DNA from: Ralstonia sp. RRA
GTDB taxonomy: Bacteria > Pseudomonadota > Gammaproteobacteria > Burkholderiales > Burkholderiaceae
Direction: 5' to 3'
Assembly: GCF_037023145.1 (NCBI RefSeq)
Contig: NZ_CP146091.1
Location: 1,736,001-1,800,000, forward strand
Length of the DNA stretch: 64,000 bases
Shown: positions 17,127 through 27,099 of the stretch, in pieces
Layout of the letters: each line of letters opens with the position of its first letter
Position numbering within the stretch: the first letter of the stretch is position 1
Made by a program: the position numbers and the translations under genes
The notes under the pieces: model-generated
Told to the model about the DNA's origin: nothing
Seen by the model: only the letters and a program-made list of their open reading frames with translations
Database searches by the model: none

Positions 17127-17289
17127 AGATGGCGCCTTGAATTTCTGTTGCAGGGAGGAAAAAGGAAGGAGGCTTGTCTGAGCGCAGCGAGTTTGCCTCC
17201 TTCCCCTCCCTGCGACATAAATTCAAGGGGAAGTCGCCATCTCGGGCGCGCCTTTCTTTGCTTACTTTCTTTGGCAAGACAAAGAAAGT
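17127..17289. repeat. nested inverted-repeat element between convergent genes
   Basis: An outer imperfect inverted repeat of about 115 bases (17127-17242) has left arm blocks AGATGGCG, CCTTGAATTT and GCAGGGAGG mirrored on the right. Inside is a perfect GGAAGGAGGC / GCCTCCTTCC pair. Directly downstream is a second perfect hairpin, ACTTTCTTTG (17264-17273) / CAAAGAAAGT (17280-17289). The CTTTCTTTG-type hairpin recurs in Burkholderiales genomes as a dispersed repeat, from memory. It sits between the ends of the penicillin-binding protein gene and the MFS gene, where it could act as a two-way terminator or mRNA 3' stabiliser. No coding frame here is credible. Confidence 0.8.
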
Positions 17290-17339
17290 GAGTCAGCCCC
17301 GGCAGGGGATGAAACAGGGGATGCACCCGCAACGCAAAC

Positions 17340-18893
17340 TCAGCGCAAATGCCGCTGCAACCAAATCGCCCCAGCACACACCAGTGCAACCACCGCCCCC
17401 CAGGCAAATAGGTCCCCCACAGCCAGCAACGTCGCCTGCCGATCAATCTCAGCAGAAATCCGCACCAACTCAACCCCCTGCAACGGATGCGGCCACTGCC
17501 AGGCCGGCGTGAGCGCACTCACATGCCCCACCAGATCCGTCCGATGCTGCGCCTGCCCCCGCTGCAGCAGCAGCGTGGCGCCCATCGTGCCGAAGGCCTG
17601 CGCCCAGGCCCGCATGATCCCCTTGAACTGATAGGCATGGCCGAAATCTTTGGCCGGCAGATCCACATACGTCAGCCCCGCCACCTGGATCACCACAAAC
17701 ATCCCCACCATGCCTTCGATCATGAAGGCCGGTGCCACTGCCGCCACCGAGGCCCCCGGCATCGCCACATGCGACATCCACAACAGCGCCGTCGCCATCA
17801 GCACAAAGCCGATGGAGATCAGCACCCGCTTGGGCGGCAGCACGTTGGTCAACTGAAAGTTCAAGATGCCCAGCACCACCGTCACCAGCCCGCCCAGGCT
17901 GATGAGCTGCGCAGTGGTCTCATAACGGAAGCCCAGGCCGTTCTGCAACAGGCTCGATGAGAGAAAACTCCACGCGCTGGCAAACATGTAATAGATGGCG
18001 TAAAAGACCATCCCCATCATGAAACGGCGTTGCAGCGTGGCGCGCAGGTCCACCCACGGCAGCGGGTGGCCTGTCTGGCGGATACCGATCCAGAGGATGA
18101 GCGCCACCACGGCAATGATCGGCACCACCTGCGCAGGCGAGCCATCCGGGTGCACGAAGCGCGCCTGCTGAAACCCGTGCAGCGCAATCAGCGCAGCCAG
18201 CCCGAACGCAATGGCGGACGGCCAATCGAGCGAAGCGAAGTCGCTCTTGCGCTCCTGCATTTTCGGGTGCGGATAGAACGCCGCCACCAGAACGCACACC
18301 ACCACGGCCACCAGCAACTGCGCGACAAAGGTGGCGCGCCAGCCAAACTGCTCGTTCAGCGCGGCCGACAGGATCGGCGACACGCAACTCAACCCGAAGA
18401 TGCCGTAGATCATCCCCTTCATCATCGTGCGGCGTTCATGCGCCGGGCTGTGCTGCACGAAGATGCGCGAGGTAGACAACATCGGCCCGCCGCCAAACCC
18501 CTGCACGGCCCGGCCGACGATCAGCATCGTGCCGCCCTCGGCTGCCGCGCACATCAGCGTGCCGACGATGAACACCCCCAGCGACAGCAACGTGTGCTTG
18601 CGGTACGTCATGTGATCGGCCAGCCGGCCCATCACCAGAATCGCCAGGCTGGCCGCCGCTGCATAGGCCGTCACAGCCCACAGGTAAACATCCTGTGAGG
18701 CCAGCACCCCGCCTTCGATATGCGGCCCCGCAATCGAAAACATCAGGTTGGACATGTAGTCCACGCCCGTCGCCAGCCCGATCACCATGCCCACCATGCG
18801 CAATTCCATGCGGCTGCCGACGGTCGATTCGGCAACCGGGGGGCGTGGCGCGGGCGCGGGGGAAACCATGTGGTCTGTGCTTGGCGTGTTCAT
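17340..18893 (-). CDS. MFS transporter, 14-helix drug:H+ antiporter type (EmrB/QacA-like)
   Basis: A 517-residue inner-membrane protein with about 14 hydrophobic segments. The family signature is MGRLADHMTYRK after helix 2 and GRAVQGFGGGPMLSTSR in helix 4-5, as in EmrB/QacA exporters. I use ATG 18893 (MNTPSTDHMVSP); an upstream ATG at 18935 is possible but its product has no added family match. It is divergent from a LysR gene starting at 18958. That layout usually means the regulator controls the exporter. Substrate unknown. The inverted-repeat element lies just past its stop. Confidence 0.85.
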   Translation of the reverse strand: MNTPSTDHMVSPAPAPRPPVAESTVGSRMELRMVGMVIGLATGVDYMSNLMFSIAGPHIEGGVLASQDVYLWAVTAYAAAASLAILVMGRLADHMTYRKHTLLSLGVFIVGTLMCAAAEGGTMLIVGRAVQGFGGGPMLSTSRIFVQHSPAHERRTMMKGMIYGIFGLSCVSPILSAALNEQFGWRATFVAQLLVAVVVCVLVAAFYPHPKMQERKSDFASLDWPSAIAFGLAALIALHGFQQARFVHPDGSPAQVVPIIAVVALILWIGIRQTGHPLPWVDLRATLQRRFMMGMVFYAIYYMFASAWSFLSSSLLQNGLGFRYETTAQLISLGGLVTVVLGILNFQLTNVLPPKRVLISIGFVLMATALLWMSHVAMPGASVAAVAPAFMIEGMVGMFVVIQVAGLTYVDLPAKDFGHAYQFKGIMRAWAQAFGTMGATLLLQRGQAQHRTDLVGHVSALTPAWQWPHPLQGVELVRISAEIDRQATLLAVGDLFAWGAVVALVCAGAIWLQRHLR

Positions 18894-18957
18894 GCTGGGA
18901 TGGTAATTTGCCTGAAAACCGGCGGAAACCGCCATCCCACAAATTCATTGTTCAATT

Positions 18958-19923
18958 ATGCGAACGACGGACTGGAACGACTGGGACACGTTTTGCACCG
19001 TGGCCACCCTTGGCAGCTTCACGCGTGCGGCTGACCGGCTGGGGCTGCCCAAGTCATCGGTCAGCACAGCCGTGTCACGACTGGAAGGCAAACTGGGCGC
19101 GCGCCTGTTCGAGCGTAGTACGCGTCGCCTGCGCCTGACCGACGCCGGCGAGGCCCTGCTGCGCGACGCCGGCCCATTGTTCCAGCGGCTGCGCGAAGTG
19201 TCAGAAGATGCGGCGGCGACGTTCCAGTCGCCGGCAGGTACCCTGCGCATTGCCATGCCCTATGAATTTGCCGCCAGACAATTTGCCGAGGTTGTGCTGG
19301 AAGTCATGCGCAAGCACACCGGCCTGCGCATCGAGGTGGATGTGGCCCCGCGCCAGATCGCCCCGCTTGCCCAGGGCTACGACATCATGCTGACCGTACC
19401 GCGTGGGCCGCTGCCCGATTCCGGCCTGGTCGCCCAGCGCGTGTTCGACCTGCGGCGCGCGGTGGTGGTCGCCCCGCAACTGCTGGAACGCCTGGGGCCG
19501 CTTACCCACCCCGATCAACTGGCCGATTGGCCCTGCCTCGGTATCTCGAACGAATCCGAATGGCAGTTCCGCACACCCGGCGGCGAGACCATGAACTTGC
19601 CGCTGGACTTCCGCATGCGCACCTCCAATAGCGAACTGCGCATGCAGGCGGCCATTGCCGGCCTGGGTGTTGCGCGCATCACATCCGTGTTCGCCACGGA
19701 TCTGATCACCTCGGGTGCGCTGCAAGAGGTGTTGACCGATTTCCAATCCCCGCCGATGCGCGTGTATGCCATCTTCCCCGGCCGCCGTCTGATGCCGGCC
19801 AAGGTGAAGGTGTTCATGGACGCCCTGCACCGCCGCATCGAGCACTCCCGCCAGCATGCCGACGTCCGGCCCACCTTCGTTGACGAAACGACGCCGCCGT
19901 GGCCGCCGGAATCCCTGCTTTGA
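18958..19923 (+). CDS. LysR-type transcriptional regulator
   Basis: A 321-residue regulator with an N-terminal helix-turn-helix (WDTFCTVATLGSFTRAADRL, then LPKSSVSTAVSRLEGKLGARL) and a C-terminal periplasmic-binding-like domain. The pattern is closest to the CrgA/DmlR-like group. It starts 64 bases from the divergent MFS gene, and the small spacer should hold both promoters. The most economical role is local control of the exporter. No target or ligand can be read from the sequence. Confidence 0.88.
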   Translation: MRTTDWNDWDTFCTVATLGSFTRAADRLGLPKSSVSTAVSRLEGKLGARLFERSTRRLRLTDAGEALLRDAGPLFQRLREVSEDAAATFQSPAGTLRIAMPYEFAARQFAEVVLEVMRKHTGLRIEVDVAPRQIAPLAQGYDIMLTVPRGPLPDSGLVAQRVFDLRRAVVVAPQLLERLGPLTHPDQLADWPCLGISNESEWQFRTPGGETMNLPLDFRMRTSNSELRMQAAIAGLGVARITSVFATDLITSGALQEVLTDFQSPPMRVYAIFPGRRLMPAKVKVFMDALHRRIEHSRQHADVRPTFVDETTPPWPPESLL

Positions 19924-19957
19924 CCTTGCCTCAAGACGCTTTCTTCTAAATACCCAT

Positions 19958-20458
19958 ATGACGATGCGCTCCTTTGCCCGCTCCCCCATCCGCGTTCTGA
20001 CGCTTCTCCTGACCGTCGGCACGCTGTGCACGACGGCGTGCTCCCGTGCTGAAGACATCGGCAGCGTCAGCACCAATTTCCGCATCACCGGCTCGGACAA
20101 GATCGTCATCGAGGCCTTTGATGATCCGCTCGTGCAAGGCGTCACCTGCTACGTATCGCGCGCCCGCACGGGTGGCATCAAGGGCACGCTGGGCGTGGCC
20201 GAAGACGTGAGCGAGGCCGCCGTGGCTTGCCGCCAAGTCGGTGACATCACCTTCGTCAAGCCGCTGCCGCAGCAGGACGACATGTTCACGCAGCGCTTGT
20301 CGCTCATCTTCAAGACGCTGCACGTGGTGCGCACGGTCGACCGCAAGCGCAACGTGCTGGTCTACCTGACCTATTCGGACAAGGTCATTTCCGGCAGCCC
20401 CAAGAACAGCGTGACGGCGGTGCCGATCCCGGCCAGCCAGCCGATTCCGGTCAAATAA
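19958..20458 (+). CDS. CreA family protein
   Basis: A 166-residue exported protein of the CreA family (function not established). The N-terminus (RSPIRVLTLLLTVGTLCTTACS) is a signal peptide; TTAC could be a poor lipobox. The mature part has the family blocks: DIGSVSTNFRITGSDKIVIE, FDDPLVQGVTCYVSRARTGG, and GLAED-like GVAEDVSEAAVACRQVG. I chose ATG 19958, where the signal peptide begins, rather than a longer frame overlapping the LysR gene. It stands 34 bases after that gene on the same strand. Confidence 0.85.
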   Translation: MTMRSFARSPIRVLTLLLTVGTLCTTACSRAEDIGSVSTNFRITGSDKIVIEAFDDPLVQGVTCYVSRARTGGIKGTLGVAEDVSEAAVACRQVGDITFVKPLPQQDDMFTQRLSLIFKTLHVVRTVDRKRNVLVYLTYSDKVISGSPKNSVTAVPIPASQPIPVK

Positions 20459-20618
20459 AGGCCCCATGCGGCGCGAGCACCACGATGGTGCACCGCAACG
20501 TGAGCGTGGTAGCCAAACAACGCCGGCTGGTGCATACGTAGGCTTACGTATGGTGCATTGCAATATTTGGTCTATCATAGGGGTATTCCCTAACCGGGAA
20601 ATCCCTAAGAGGCCAATC

Positions 20619-20795
20619 ATGCAAAACACGAACGACCTGAAGCTGACCGACCAACTCGAACGCGAACTCATCGAGCGCGAAATGTCGGAAGGTATTTACT
20701 ACTATCGCCGCCCGTCGGGCCATGCGTTCTCCTTCGCCCAGTTCTTCTCGGCAATCGCGAACCTGTTCAGCACGCAACGCACCGCCAAGGCCTAA
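20619..20795 (+). CDS. small unknown protein, 58 residues
   Basis: A 58-residue protein starting at ATG 20619 (the frame is open further upstream without support). The N-terminal half is charged and helical (LTDQLERELIEREMSEGIYY), the C-terminal half amphipathic or hydrophobic (HAFSFAQFFSAIANLFSTQR), suggesting a helical hairpin that may touch a membrane. I do not recognise the family. The upstream region is structured: GTGCATTGCAATATTTGG, then TAGGG-N5-CCCTA at 20578-20592 and a second CCCTAA. A terminator-like hairpin follows at 20936. Confidence 0.6.
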   Translation: MQNTNDLKLTDQLERELIEREMSEGIYYYRRPSGHAFSFAQFFSAIANLFSTQRTAKA

Positions 20796-21171
20796 TCCGC
20801 CTGCATTGTCGATGGGCGTGTGCCCAAGCTAGCTGTGTAGCGTAGTCATCGCAATACCAGAAGTACCGTGCGCCGGCCGCGTGTTTTTACACTCGCCGCC
20901 ACACCCGCCAGGTCATGACCGCCTGGTGCCAATCGAGGGCCGGATTCCGGCCCTTTGTCATTTCTGCGGCGCCTGCTTTGCGCAACCCGCTGCGTGCCGC
21001 GGCATCCTCCTTTCACCTCTGCTGCCCCCAACCGCGCTGCGGTTGTCTTCTCATTTGCCTGTGCTTTACTGAGTAGAGCCGCGACCACCGATATCGAGAC
21101 CACGCACGCATTTCCGCTGCAAGGAAGGCACACAGCGTGGCACCCGGCGCCCATCCCCCAAGGAGACTTCC
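20796..21171 (+). promoter_or_regulatory. intergenic region upstream of the cox-like operon
   Basis: These 376 bases contain no credible gene. They hold a perfect 10-base palindrome GGTCATGACC (20911-20920) inside CCAGG/CCTGG arms, a terminator-like hairpin at 20936-20954, and a perfect CAACCGC-GCT-GCGGTTG hairpin (21029-21045) in what is probably the leader of the operon. AAGGAG precedes the first operon start codon by six bases. Confidence 0.5.
20936..20954 (+). terminator. probable terminator after the 58-residue gene
   Basis: A perfect eight-base-pair stem AGGGCCGG / CCGGCCCT with loop ATT is followed by TTGTCATTT. The T-tract is interrupted, so the call is moderate. Confidence 0.55.
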
Positions 21172-21699
21172 ATGGCGATCAGCCTCAAGCTGTCGGTCAA
21201 CGGTGCGCCTGTCACCGTCAGTGTCGAACCCCATACCCTGTTGGTCCAATTGTTGCGCGAGCACCTGCGCCTGACCGGTACGCACGTTGGCTGCGATACC
21301 GCGCAGTGCGGCGCCTGCACGGTGCACATGAACGGACGCGCGGTGAAATCGTGCAACATCCTGGCCGTCCAGGCTGACGGCGCCGAAGTGACGACCATCG
21401 AAGGGCTGTCAAAAGATGGTGCGCTGCACCCGATGCAGGAAGCCTTTCGCGAGTGCCATGGCCTGCAATGCGGCTTCTGCACCCCCGGCATGGTGATGGC
21501 TGCCACGGCGCTGGTCGCGCAACACCCCCATCCGGATGAACACATGGTGCGCGAGCAGCTCGACGGCAACCTATGCCGCTGCACCGGGTATCACAACATC
21601 GTGCGCGCCGTGATGAAGGGCGCCGAAGCCATGGCCGAGGCCGAGGGCAGCGACGCCTCACTGCAAAACCTGGCCGCCGCGCGCGCCCACGCTGCCTGA
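21172..21699 (+). CDS. molybdenum hydroxylase small [2Fe-2S] subunit (CoxS-like)
   Basis: A 175-residue iron-sulfur subunit of the xanthine oxidase family that passes electrons from the molybdenum centre to the flavin subunit. The first cluster ligands are Cys41, Cys46, Cys49 and Cys61 ([10 protein letters not shown]...C). The second, all-helical domain has Cys100, Cys103, Cys135 and Cys137 (CGFCTPGM...CRCTGY). It is the first gene of a seven-gene operon and is followed by the large subunit after 19 bases. Order here is S-L-M, unlike the M-S-L order of classical CO dehydrogenase operons. Confidence 0.93.
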   Translation: MAISLKLSVNGAPVTVSVEPHTLLVQLLREHLRLTGTHVGCDTAQCGACTVHMNGRAVKSCNILAVQADGAEVTTIEGLSKDGALHPMQEAFRECHGLQCGFCTPGMVMAATALVAQHPHPDEHMVREQLDGNLCRCTGYHNIVRAVMKGAEAMAEAEGSDASLQNLAAARAHAA

Positions 21700-21718
21700 C
21701 ATGAGCGAGGAGACCACC

Positions 21719-24097
21719 ATGAACGCTCCCGCAGAACCCAACAACCACCTGATCGGCGCATCCGTCAAACGCAAGGAAGACTTCCGCTTCCTCACAGGCG
21801 CCGGACAGTACACGGACGACGTCGTCCAAGCGCACCAGTCGTACGCCGTATTCCTGCGCTCGCCGTATGCGCATGCCCGCATCAAGCACATCAACGCGGA
21901 TGCGGCGCGTAAGCATCCGGGTGTCCTGGCCGTACTCACGGGCGACGACCTGGCTGCCGACAAGGTCAACGGCCTGCCGTGCGGCTGGCTGATCCACAGC
22001 ATTGACGGCACGCCGATGAAGGAGCCGCCCCACCCCGTGCTCGCGCAAGGCAAGGTGCGCCACGTGGGCGACCAGGTGGCGCTGGTGGTAGCCGAATCGG
22101 TGAAGATCGCCAAGGACGCCGTCGAGATGATCGACGTGGAGTACGACGAACTGCCCGCCGTGGTGGACACCGCCACCGCACCAACGGCCGGCTCCGCCGT
22201 GCACGACGACGTGCCCGACAACACCTGCTACACCTGGGGCCACGGCGACAAGGCCGCCACCGACGCCGCCTTCGCCAAGGCCACGCATGTGACGCAGCTG
22301 GATATCGTCAACAACCGGCTGATTCCGAACGCGATTGAGCCGCGCGCCGTCAACGCCAGCCATTCGCGCCAGGACGACAGCTACACGCTCTACGTCGCCA
22401 ACCAGAACCCGCACGTGGAACGCCTGCTGATGTCGGCGTTCGTGCTGGGCCTGACTGAAGCCAAGGTGCGGGTGATTGCGCCGGACGTGGGCGGCGGGTT
22501 CGGCTCGAAGATCTTTCTTTACCCGGAAGACGTCGCGCTCACGTGGGCATCGAAAAAGGTCGGCCGGCCGATCAAATGGACGGCCGAGCGGTCCGAATCC
22601 TTCCTGACCGACGCGCATGGCCGCGACCACGTCACGCACGCCGAACTGGCGCTCGACGCGCAAGGCAACTTCCTCGCCATGCGCGTGCACACCACGGCCA
22701 ACATGGGCGCGTACCTGTCGACGTTTGCCAGCAGCGTGCCGACCATCCTGTACGCGACGCTGCTTGCCGGGCAGTACAAAACACCAGCCATCTACGCCGA
22801 AGTCAAAGCGGTCTTCACGAATACCGCGCCCGTGGATGCCTACCGTGGCGCCGGGCGGCCGGAAGCCACGTATGTGGTCGAGCGGCTGGTCGAAACCGCT
22901 GCACGCGAGTTGCAAATCGATCCTGCAGAACTGCGCCGCCGCAACTTCATCCGCACGTTCCCCTACGCCACACCCGTTGGCCTGACGTACGACACGGGCG
23001 ACTACGAGCCCCTCCTGCAACGCGCCATCGAACTGGCCGACGTGAAGGGTTTTGCAAAACGCCGCGACGCCTCACGCGCCAAGGGCCGGCTGCGCGGCAT
23101 GGGCTATTCCTGCTACATCGAGGCGTGCGGGCTTGCGCCATCGAACATCGCTGGGGCGCTGGGGGCACGGGCTGGCTTGTTTGAAGCCGGCGAAATCCGC
23201 GTGCACCCGACGGGCTCCGTCACGGTATTCACCGGCTCGCACAGCCACGGCCAGGGCCATGAAACGACCTTTGCGCAAGTCGTGGCCGATCGCCTGGGCG
23301 TGCCGATCGAGAACATCGAGATCGTGCACGGCGATACCGGCCGCATCCCCTTCGGCATGGGCACGTATGGTTCGCGCTCGATTGCCGTGGGCGGCTCGGC
23401 CATCATGAAGGCGCTCGACAAAATCGAGGCCAAGGCCAAGAAGATCGCGGCGCATCTGCTGGAAGCCTCGGCGGAGGACATCGAGTTCAAGGACGGCGTC
23501 TTCCGCGTGGCCGGCACGGACCGCACCAAGACCTTCGGCGAAGTCGCGCTCACGGCCTACGTGCCGCACAACTACCCGCTCGACAAGTTGGAACCTGGGC
23601 TGGATGAAAACGCCTTCTACGACCCGACCAACTTCACCTACCCTGCCGGCGCGTACATCTGCGAAGTGGAAGTCGACCCCGACACCGGCGAGGTGCATAT
23701 CGATCGATTCGTTGCGGTGGACGACTTCGGCAACATCATCAACCCGATGATCGTCGAGGGGCAGGTGCATGGGGGGCTTGGCCAGGGCATAGGCCAGGCG
23801 TTGCTGGAGCGCTGCGTGTACGACGAAACCGGCCAGTTGCTGACGGGCTCGTACATGGACTACGCCATGGCGCGCGCCAACGATCTGCCGAGCTTTACGG
23901 TGGAAACCGCCAAGGGCACGCCGTGCACGCACAACCCGCTGGGCGTGAAGGGCTGCGGCGAAGCTGGCGCCATCGGCTCACCGCCGGCACTCATCAACGC
24001 CATCGTCGATGCGCTGGCACCGCTGGGCGTGAAGGACATCCAGATGCCCGCCACGCCGCACCGTGTGTGGCAAACCATTCAAGCGGCCAAGGCCTAG
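21719..24097 (+). CDS. molybdenum hydroxylase large subunit (form II CoxL-like)
   Basis: The 792-residue catalytic subunit binding the molybdopterin cofactor. The active-site loop AYRGAGR (374-380) is the form II sequence; true CO dehydrogenases (form I) carry AYXCSFR with the Cys that holds copper. The base catalyst is Glu748 in GCGEAG. Cofactor-binding blocks include VGGGFGSK and [14 protein letters not shown] start at ATG 21719 because GAGGAG lies six bases upstream; the ATG at 21701 overlaps that site. The substrate is probably an aldehyde, purine or N-heterocycle rather than CO, but cannot be decided from sequence. Confidence 0.92.
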   Translation: MNAPAEPNNHLIGASVKRKEDFRFLTGAGQYTDDVVQAHQSYAVFLRSPYAHARIKHINADAARKHPGVLAVLTGDDLAADKVNGLPCGWLIHSIDGTPMKEPPHPVLAQGKVRHVGDQVALVVAESVKIAKDAVEMIDVEYDELPAVVDTATAPTAGSAVHDDVPDNTCYTWGHGDKAATDAAFAKATHVTQLDIVNNRLIPNAIEPRAVNASHSRQDDSYTLYVANQNPHVERLLMSAFVLGLTEAKVRVIAPDVGGGFGSKIFLYPEDVALTWASKKVGRPIKWTAERSESFLTDAHGRDHVTHAELALDAQGNFLAMRVHTTANMGAYLSTFASSVPTILYATLLAGQYKTPAIYAEVKAVFTNTAPVDAYRGAGRPEATYVVERLVETAARELQIDPAELRRRNFIRTFPYATPVGLTYDTGDYEPLLQRAIELADVKGFAKRRDASRAKGRLRGMGYSCYIEACGLAPSNIAGALGARAGLFEAGEIRVHPTGSVTVFTGSHSHGQGHETTFAQVVADRLGVPIENIEIVHGDTGRIPFGMGTYGSRSIAVGGSAIMKALDKIEAKAKKIAAHLLEASAEDIEFKDGVFRVAGTDRTKTFGEVALTAYVPHNYPLDKLEPGLDENAFYDPTNFTYPAGAYICEVEVDPDTGEVHIDRFVAVDDFGNIINPMIVEGQVHGGLGQGIGQALLERCVYDETGQLLTGSYMDYAMARANDLPSFTVETAKGTPCTHNPLGVKGCGEAGAIGSPPALINAIVDALAPLGVKDIQMPATPHRVWQTIQAAKA

Positions 24098-24112
24098 GTA
24101 GAGGAGCCCACC

Positions 24113-24919
24113 ATGTACGACTTCGAGTACCAGAAAGCCACGGACGCCCAGACCGCTGTCACCGCGCTGAAAACGCACGCAGACGCCAAGTACCTCGGCG
24201 GCGGCCAGAGCCTGCTGGCGGCGATGAAGCTGCGGCTGGCACAGCCCTCCACGCTGGTGGATGTCACGCGCATTCCCGGCATGACGGGCATCCGCTCGCA
24301 GCCGGGTGTGATCACCGTGGGCGCGGCCACACGCCATGCCGACGTGGCCGAGAGTGACGAGATCCTCCGCATGCTGCCCGCGCTGGCGGAACTGGCCGGC
24401 GGCATTGGCGACAGGCAGGTGCGCGCCATGGGCACACTGGGCGGGTCGCTCGCCAACAACGACCCGGCTGCGTGCTATCCGGCCGCTGTGCTGGGGCTGA
24501 ATGCCACCGTCGTCACAGAGCGGCGCAACATTGCGGCGGACGATTTCTTCCTCGGCATGTACGAGACGGCGCTGGCGGCAGACGAGCTCATCACCGAGGT
24601 GCAATTCCCTGTACCGGACCAGGCCGCGTACGTGAAATTCCGTAACCCGGCCTCGCGCTTTGCGCTGGTGGGCGTGTTTGTCAGCCGCAAGGGCAACAAC
24701 GTGCGTGTGGCGATCACGGGGGCGGCACCGTGCGTATTCCGCTGTACGCCTCTGGAACAGGCGCTCGGGGCCAGCTTCACATCGGAGGCAGCGCGCAAGG
24801 TGGTGGTGTCGGCCGATGATCTGGTGGGCGACCTGCATGCCTCGCCGGAATATCGGGCGCACCTGATTCCAGTGCTGACAGCGCGCGCGGTTGAGCAGGC
24901 GTTGGCGCACCATCACTAA
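24113..24919 (+). CDS. molybdenum hydroxylase FAD subunit (CoxM-like)
   Basis: A 268-residue flavoprotein subunit. FAD-binding motifs are YLGGGQSLLAAMKLRL at about 30-45 and MGTLGGSLANNDPA at about 105-118, followed by the CO-dehydrogenase flavoprotein C-terminal domain. It starts 15 bases after the large-subunit stop, with GAGGAG near its ATG. With the two preceding genes it completes the (S-L-M)2 heterohexamer of the family. Confidence 0.92.
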   Translation: MYDFEYQKATDAQTAVTALKTHADAKYLGGGQSLLAAMKLRLAQPSTLVDVTRIPGMTGIRSQPGVITVGAATRHADVAESDEILRMLPALAELAGGIGDRQVRAMGTLGGSLANNDPAACYPAAVLGLNATVVTERRNIAADDFFLGMYETALAADELITEVQFPVPDQAAYVKFRNPASRFALVGVFVSRKGNNVRVAITGAAPCVFRCTPLEQALGASFTSEAARKVVVSADDLVGDLHASPEYRAHLIPVLTARAVEQALAHHH

Positions 24920-24940
24920 GCGCATTTGCTAGGAAACTGC

Positions 24941-25837
24941 ATGCCGGTCGACTCCATCGACGACTGCATCGCGCAACTGCAAGGCCAGGGCTACTTTGCC
25001 AGCCGTGAGTTGGCCACGGCCCTGTTCCTTGCGCTGCGCATGCAGCGGCCGCTGTTTCTGGAAGGCGAGCCCGGCGTCGGCAAGACCGAGCTGGCGAAGG
25101 CGGCGGCCGGGCTGCTCGGCACGTCGCTGCTGCGGCTGCAATGCTACGAAGGGCTGGACACCGCCAGCGCCCTCTACGAGTGGGATTACCCGCGGCAGAT
25201 CATGGCGTTGCGCCTGGCCGAAGCGGCGGGTGAAAAACCGCGTGCCGACACGCTTTACCGTGATGAATTCCTCCTCAAGCGCCCTTTGCTGCAGGCGCTG
25301 CTGCCTGACCCTGCCCACCCGGATACGCCACGCGTCCTCCTGATCGACGAGATCGACCGCGCCGACGAACCGTTCGAAGCGTTCCTGCTAGAGCTGCTGT
25401 CGGATTTCCAAGTGTCGATCCCGGAATTTGGCACCGTGCGTGCGCAGGTGATTCCGCTGGTCATCATGACCTCCAACCGCACACGCGAGGTGCATGACGC
25501 GCTCAAGCGACGCTGCCTGTATCAGTGGATCGGGTACCCCGACAAGGCGCGTGAGCTGCAGATCGTGGCGCAGCGCGCGCCTGAAGCCGCCGCCCATCTG
25601 CAGCAACGCGCGGTGGATTTCGTGCACCGCCTGCGTGGCATCGACCTGTTCAAAGCCCCCGGCATTGCCGAGGCGATCGACTGGTGCCGCGCACTGGCCG
25701 CACTCAACGTGATGGAGCTGGATCCGCAATCCGTGCAGGACACGCTGGGCGTGCTGCTCAAGTACCAGGACGACCTAGCCCGCGTGGACGCACCCACCAT
25801 CGAGCAACTGCTGGCGGCACCCGCGTTGCCGGAGTAG
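24941..25837 (+). CDS. MoxR-type AAA ATPase (CoxD-like)
   Basis: A 298-residue MoxR-family ATPase: Walker A GEPGVGKTE (42-50), Walker B VLLIDEIDRAD at about 130, sensor-1 MTSNRTRE at about 179. CoxD proteins partially unfold the apo-enzyme during insertion of the metal centre, so this is probably a maturation chaperone. I use ATG 24941 (AGGA seven bases upstream); a TTG fifteen bases earlier is possible. The next gene begins two bases after its stop and encodes the VWA partner usual for MoxR ATPases. Confidence 0.88.
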   Translation: MPVDSIDDCIAQLQGQGYFASRELATALFLALRMQRPLFLEGEPGVGKTELAKAAAGLLGTSLLRLQCYEGLDTASALYEWDYPRQIMALRLAEAAGEKPRADTLYRDEFLLKRPLLQALLPDPAHPDTPRVLLIDEIDRADEPFEAFLLELLSDFQVSIPEFGTVRAQVIPLVIMTSNRTREVHDALKRRCLYQWIGYPDKARELQIVAQRAPEAAAHLQQRAVDFVHRLRGIDLFKAPGIAEAIDWCRALAALNVMELDPQSVQDTLGVLLKYQDDLARVDAPTIEQLLAAPALPE

Positions 25838-25839
25838 CC

Positions 25840-27099
25840 ATGAACACGTTGACCACGCCGTTACCGACGCAGTTGCCCATCCTCGCCCGCAACGTGACGC
25901 ACTTCGTGCGCCTGTTGCGCAACGCCGGCATGCCGCTTGCGCCCTCACGCGCCGTGGATGCCATCGAAGCCATGGGCCATATCGACATTGGCCGCCGAGA
26001 TGACGTCAAAGCCGCGCTGACCGCCTTGCTGGTCTCGCACCCGGACGAACGCACGCTGTTCGATGCCGCATTCAACGTGTTCTGGCGCGACCCCGATTGG
26101 GAGGGCAAGCTGCGCGCCCTGCTGCTGCCCAAGGTGCGGGGCGGCATTCCCCCCGCGCGCAGCAACCGCCTGGCCGATGCGCTGCGCGCGCAGCCGTCGA
26201 CCAATCTGCCGCCCGGCCCAACGCCCGACGGCGAGCGGCACGACATCATTGCGCCAATGGCGTTTTCCGCAAACGAAGCGCTGCGCACGCGCGATTTCGA
26301 CACGCTCAACGCTGCGGAATGGCGCACGCTGCAGCACATGATCCGGCGCAGGCGCGTGCACTTGGCGCAGGAGCGCACGCGTCGGCTGAAAGCAGCCTCA
26401 CGCGGACGCCATCCGGACCTGCGCGCCACCGCTCGCCAGGCCGTGCGCGCCGGCGGCGACTGGACAGGCTGGAAGTACCGCCAGCCGGTCGACCGCACAC
26501 CCCCGCTCGTGCTGCTGCTCGATATCTCCGGCTCGATGAGCCGCTATTCGCGCGCGGTGCTGTACTACTGCCACGCGCTGCTGCAATCGCGCGAGCGCAT
26601 CCAGGCCTTTCTGTTCGGCACGCGGCTGACGAACGTATCGCGGCATCTGCGCGAGCGTGATCCGGACATTGCCGTGCAAGCCATCGCGCAGCTCGTGCCG
26701 GACTGGTCCGGCGGCACGCGCATCGGCACAGCACTGGCCGAGTTCAACCGCCGCTGGGCGCGCCGCACACTGTCTGGTCGTGCCACCGTGCTGCTCGTGA
26801 CCGACGGGCTCGACCACGAGCACATCGACCTGCTCGACACCGAGATGGCCCGCCTGGCGCGCTTTGCCCACCGCATCGTCTGGCTCAACCCATTGTTGCG
26901 CTTTGCCGGCTTTGAGCCCCGGGCACGCGGCGTCCGGGCCATCCTGCCGCACGTCGACGCGATGGTGCCGGCGCACCATTTCGACAGCCTGGCGGCGCTG
27001 GAGCAGGAATTGGCGCATGCGCGCCGCGCCCCATTTCCACGCCCCCATCACTCTCGGCCCACCCCTACCCCAGCCCACCCAACCGCCCCATGGAACTAG
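25840..27099 (+). CDS. VWA-domain protein (CoxE-like)
   Basis: A 419-residue protein whose C-terminal half is a von Willebrand A domain with the MIDAS motif Asp228-x-Ser-x-Ser (DISGSMS) and a later VTDGLDHE. The N-terminal half is helical and has the Arg-rich RRRRVHLAQERTRR region of CoxE proteins. The start ATG 25840 lies two bases after the coxD-like stop; a longer frame starting inside that gene is not supported. MoxR-VWA pairs act together on a target enzyme, here presumably the hydroxylase. The C-terminal 25 residues are His/Pro-rich. Confidence 0.88.
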   Translation: MNTLTTPLPTQLPILARNVTHFVRLLRNAGMPLAPSRAVDAIEAMGHIDIGRRDDVKAALTALLVSHPDERTLFDAAFNVFWRDPDWEGKLRALLLPKVRGGIPPARSNRLADALRAQPSTNLPPGPTPDGERHDIIAPMAFSANEALRTRDFDTLNAAEWRTLQHMIRRRRVHLAQERTRRLKAASRGRHPDLRATARQAVRAGGDWTGWKYRQPVDRTPPLVLLLDISGSMSRYSRAVLYYCHALLQSRERIQAFLFGTRLTNVSRHLRERDPDIAVQAIAQLVPDWSGGTRIGTALAEFNRRWARRTLSGRATVLLVTDGLDHEHIDLLDTEMARLARFAHRIVWLNPLLRFAGFEPRARGVRAILPHVDAMVPAHHFDSLAALEQELAHARRAPFPRPHHSRPTPTPAHPTAPWN

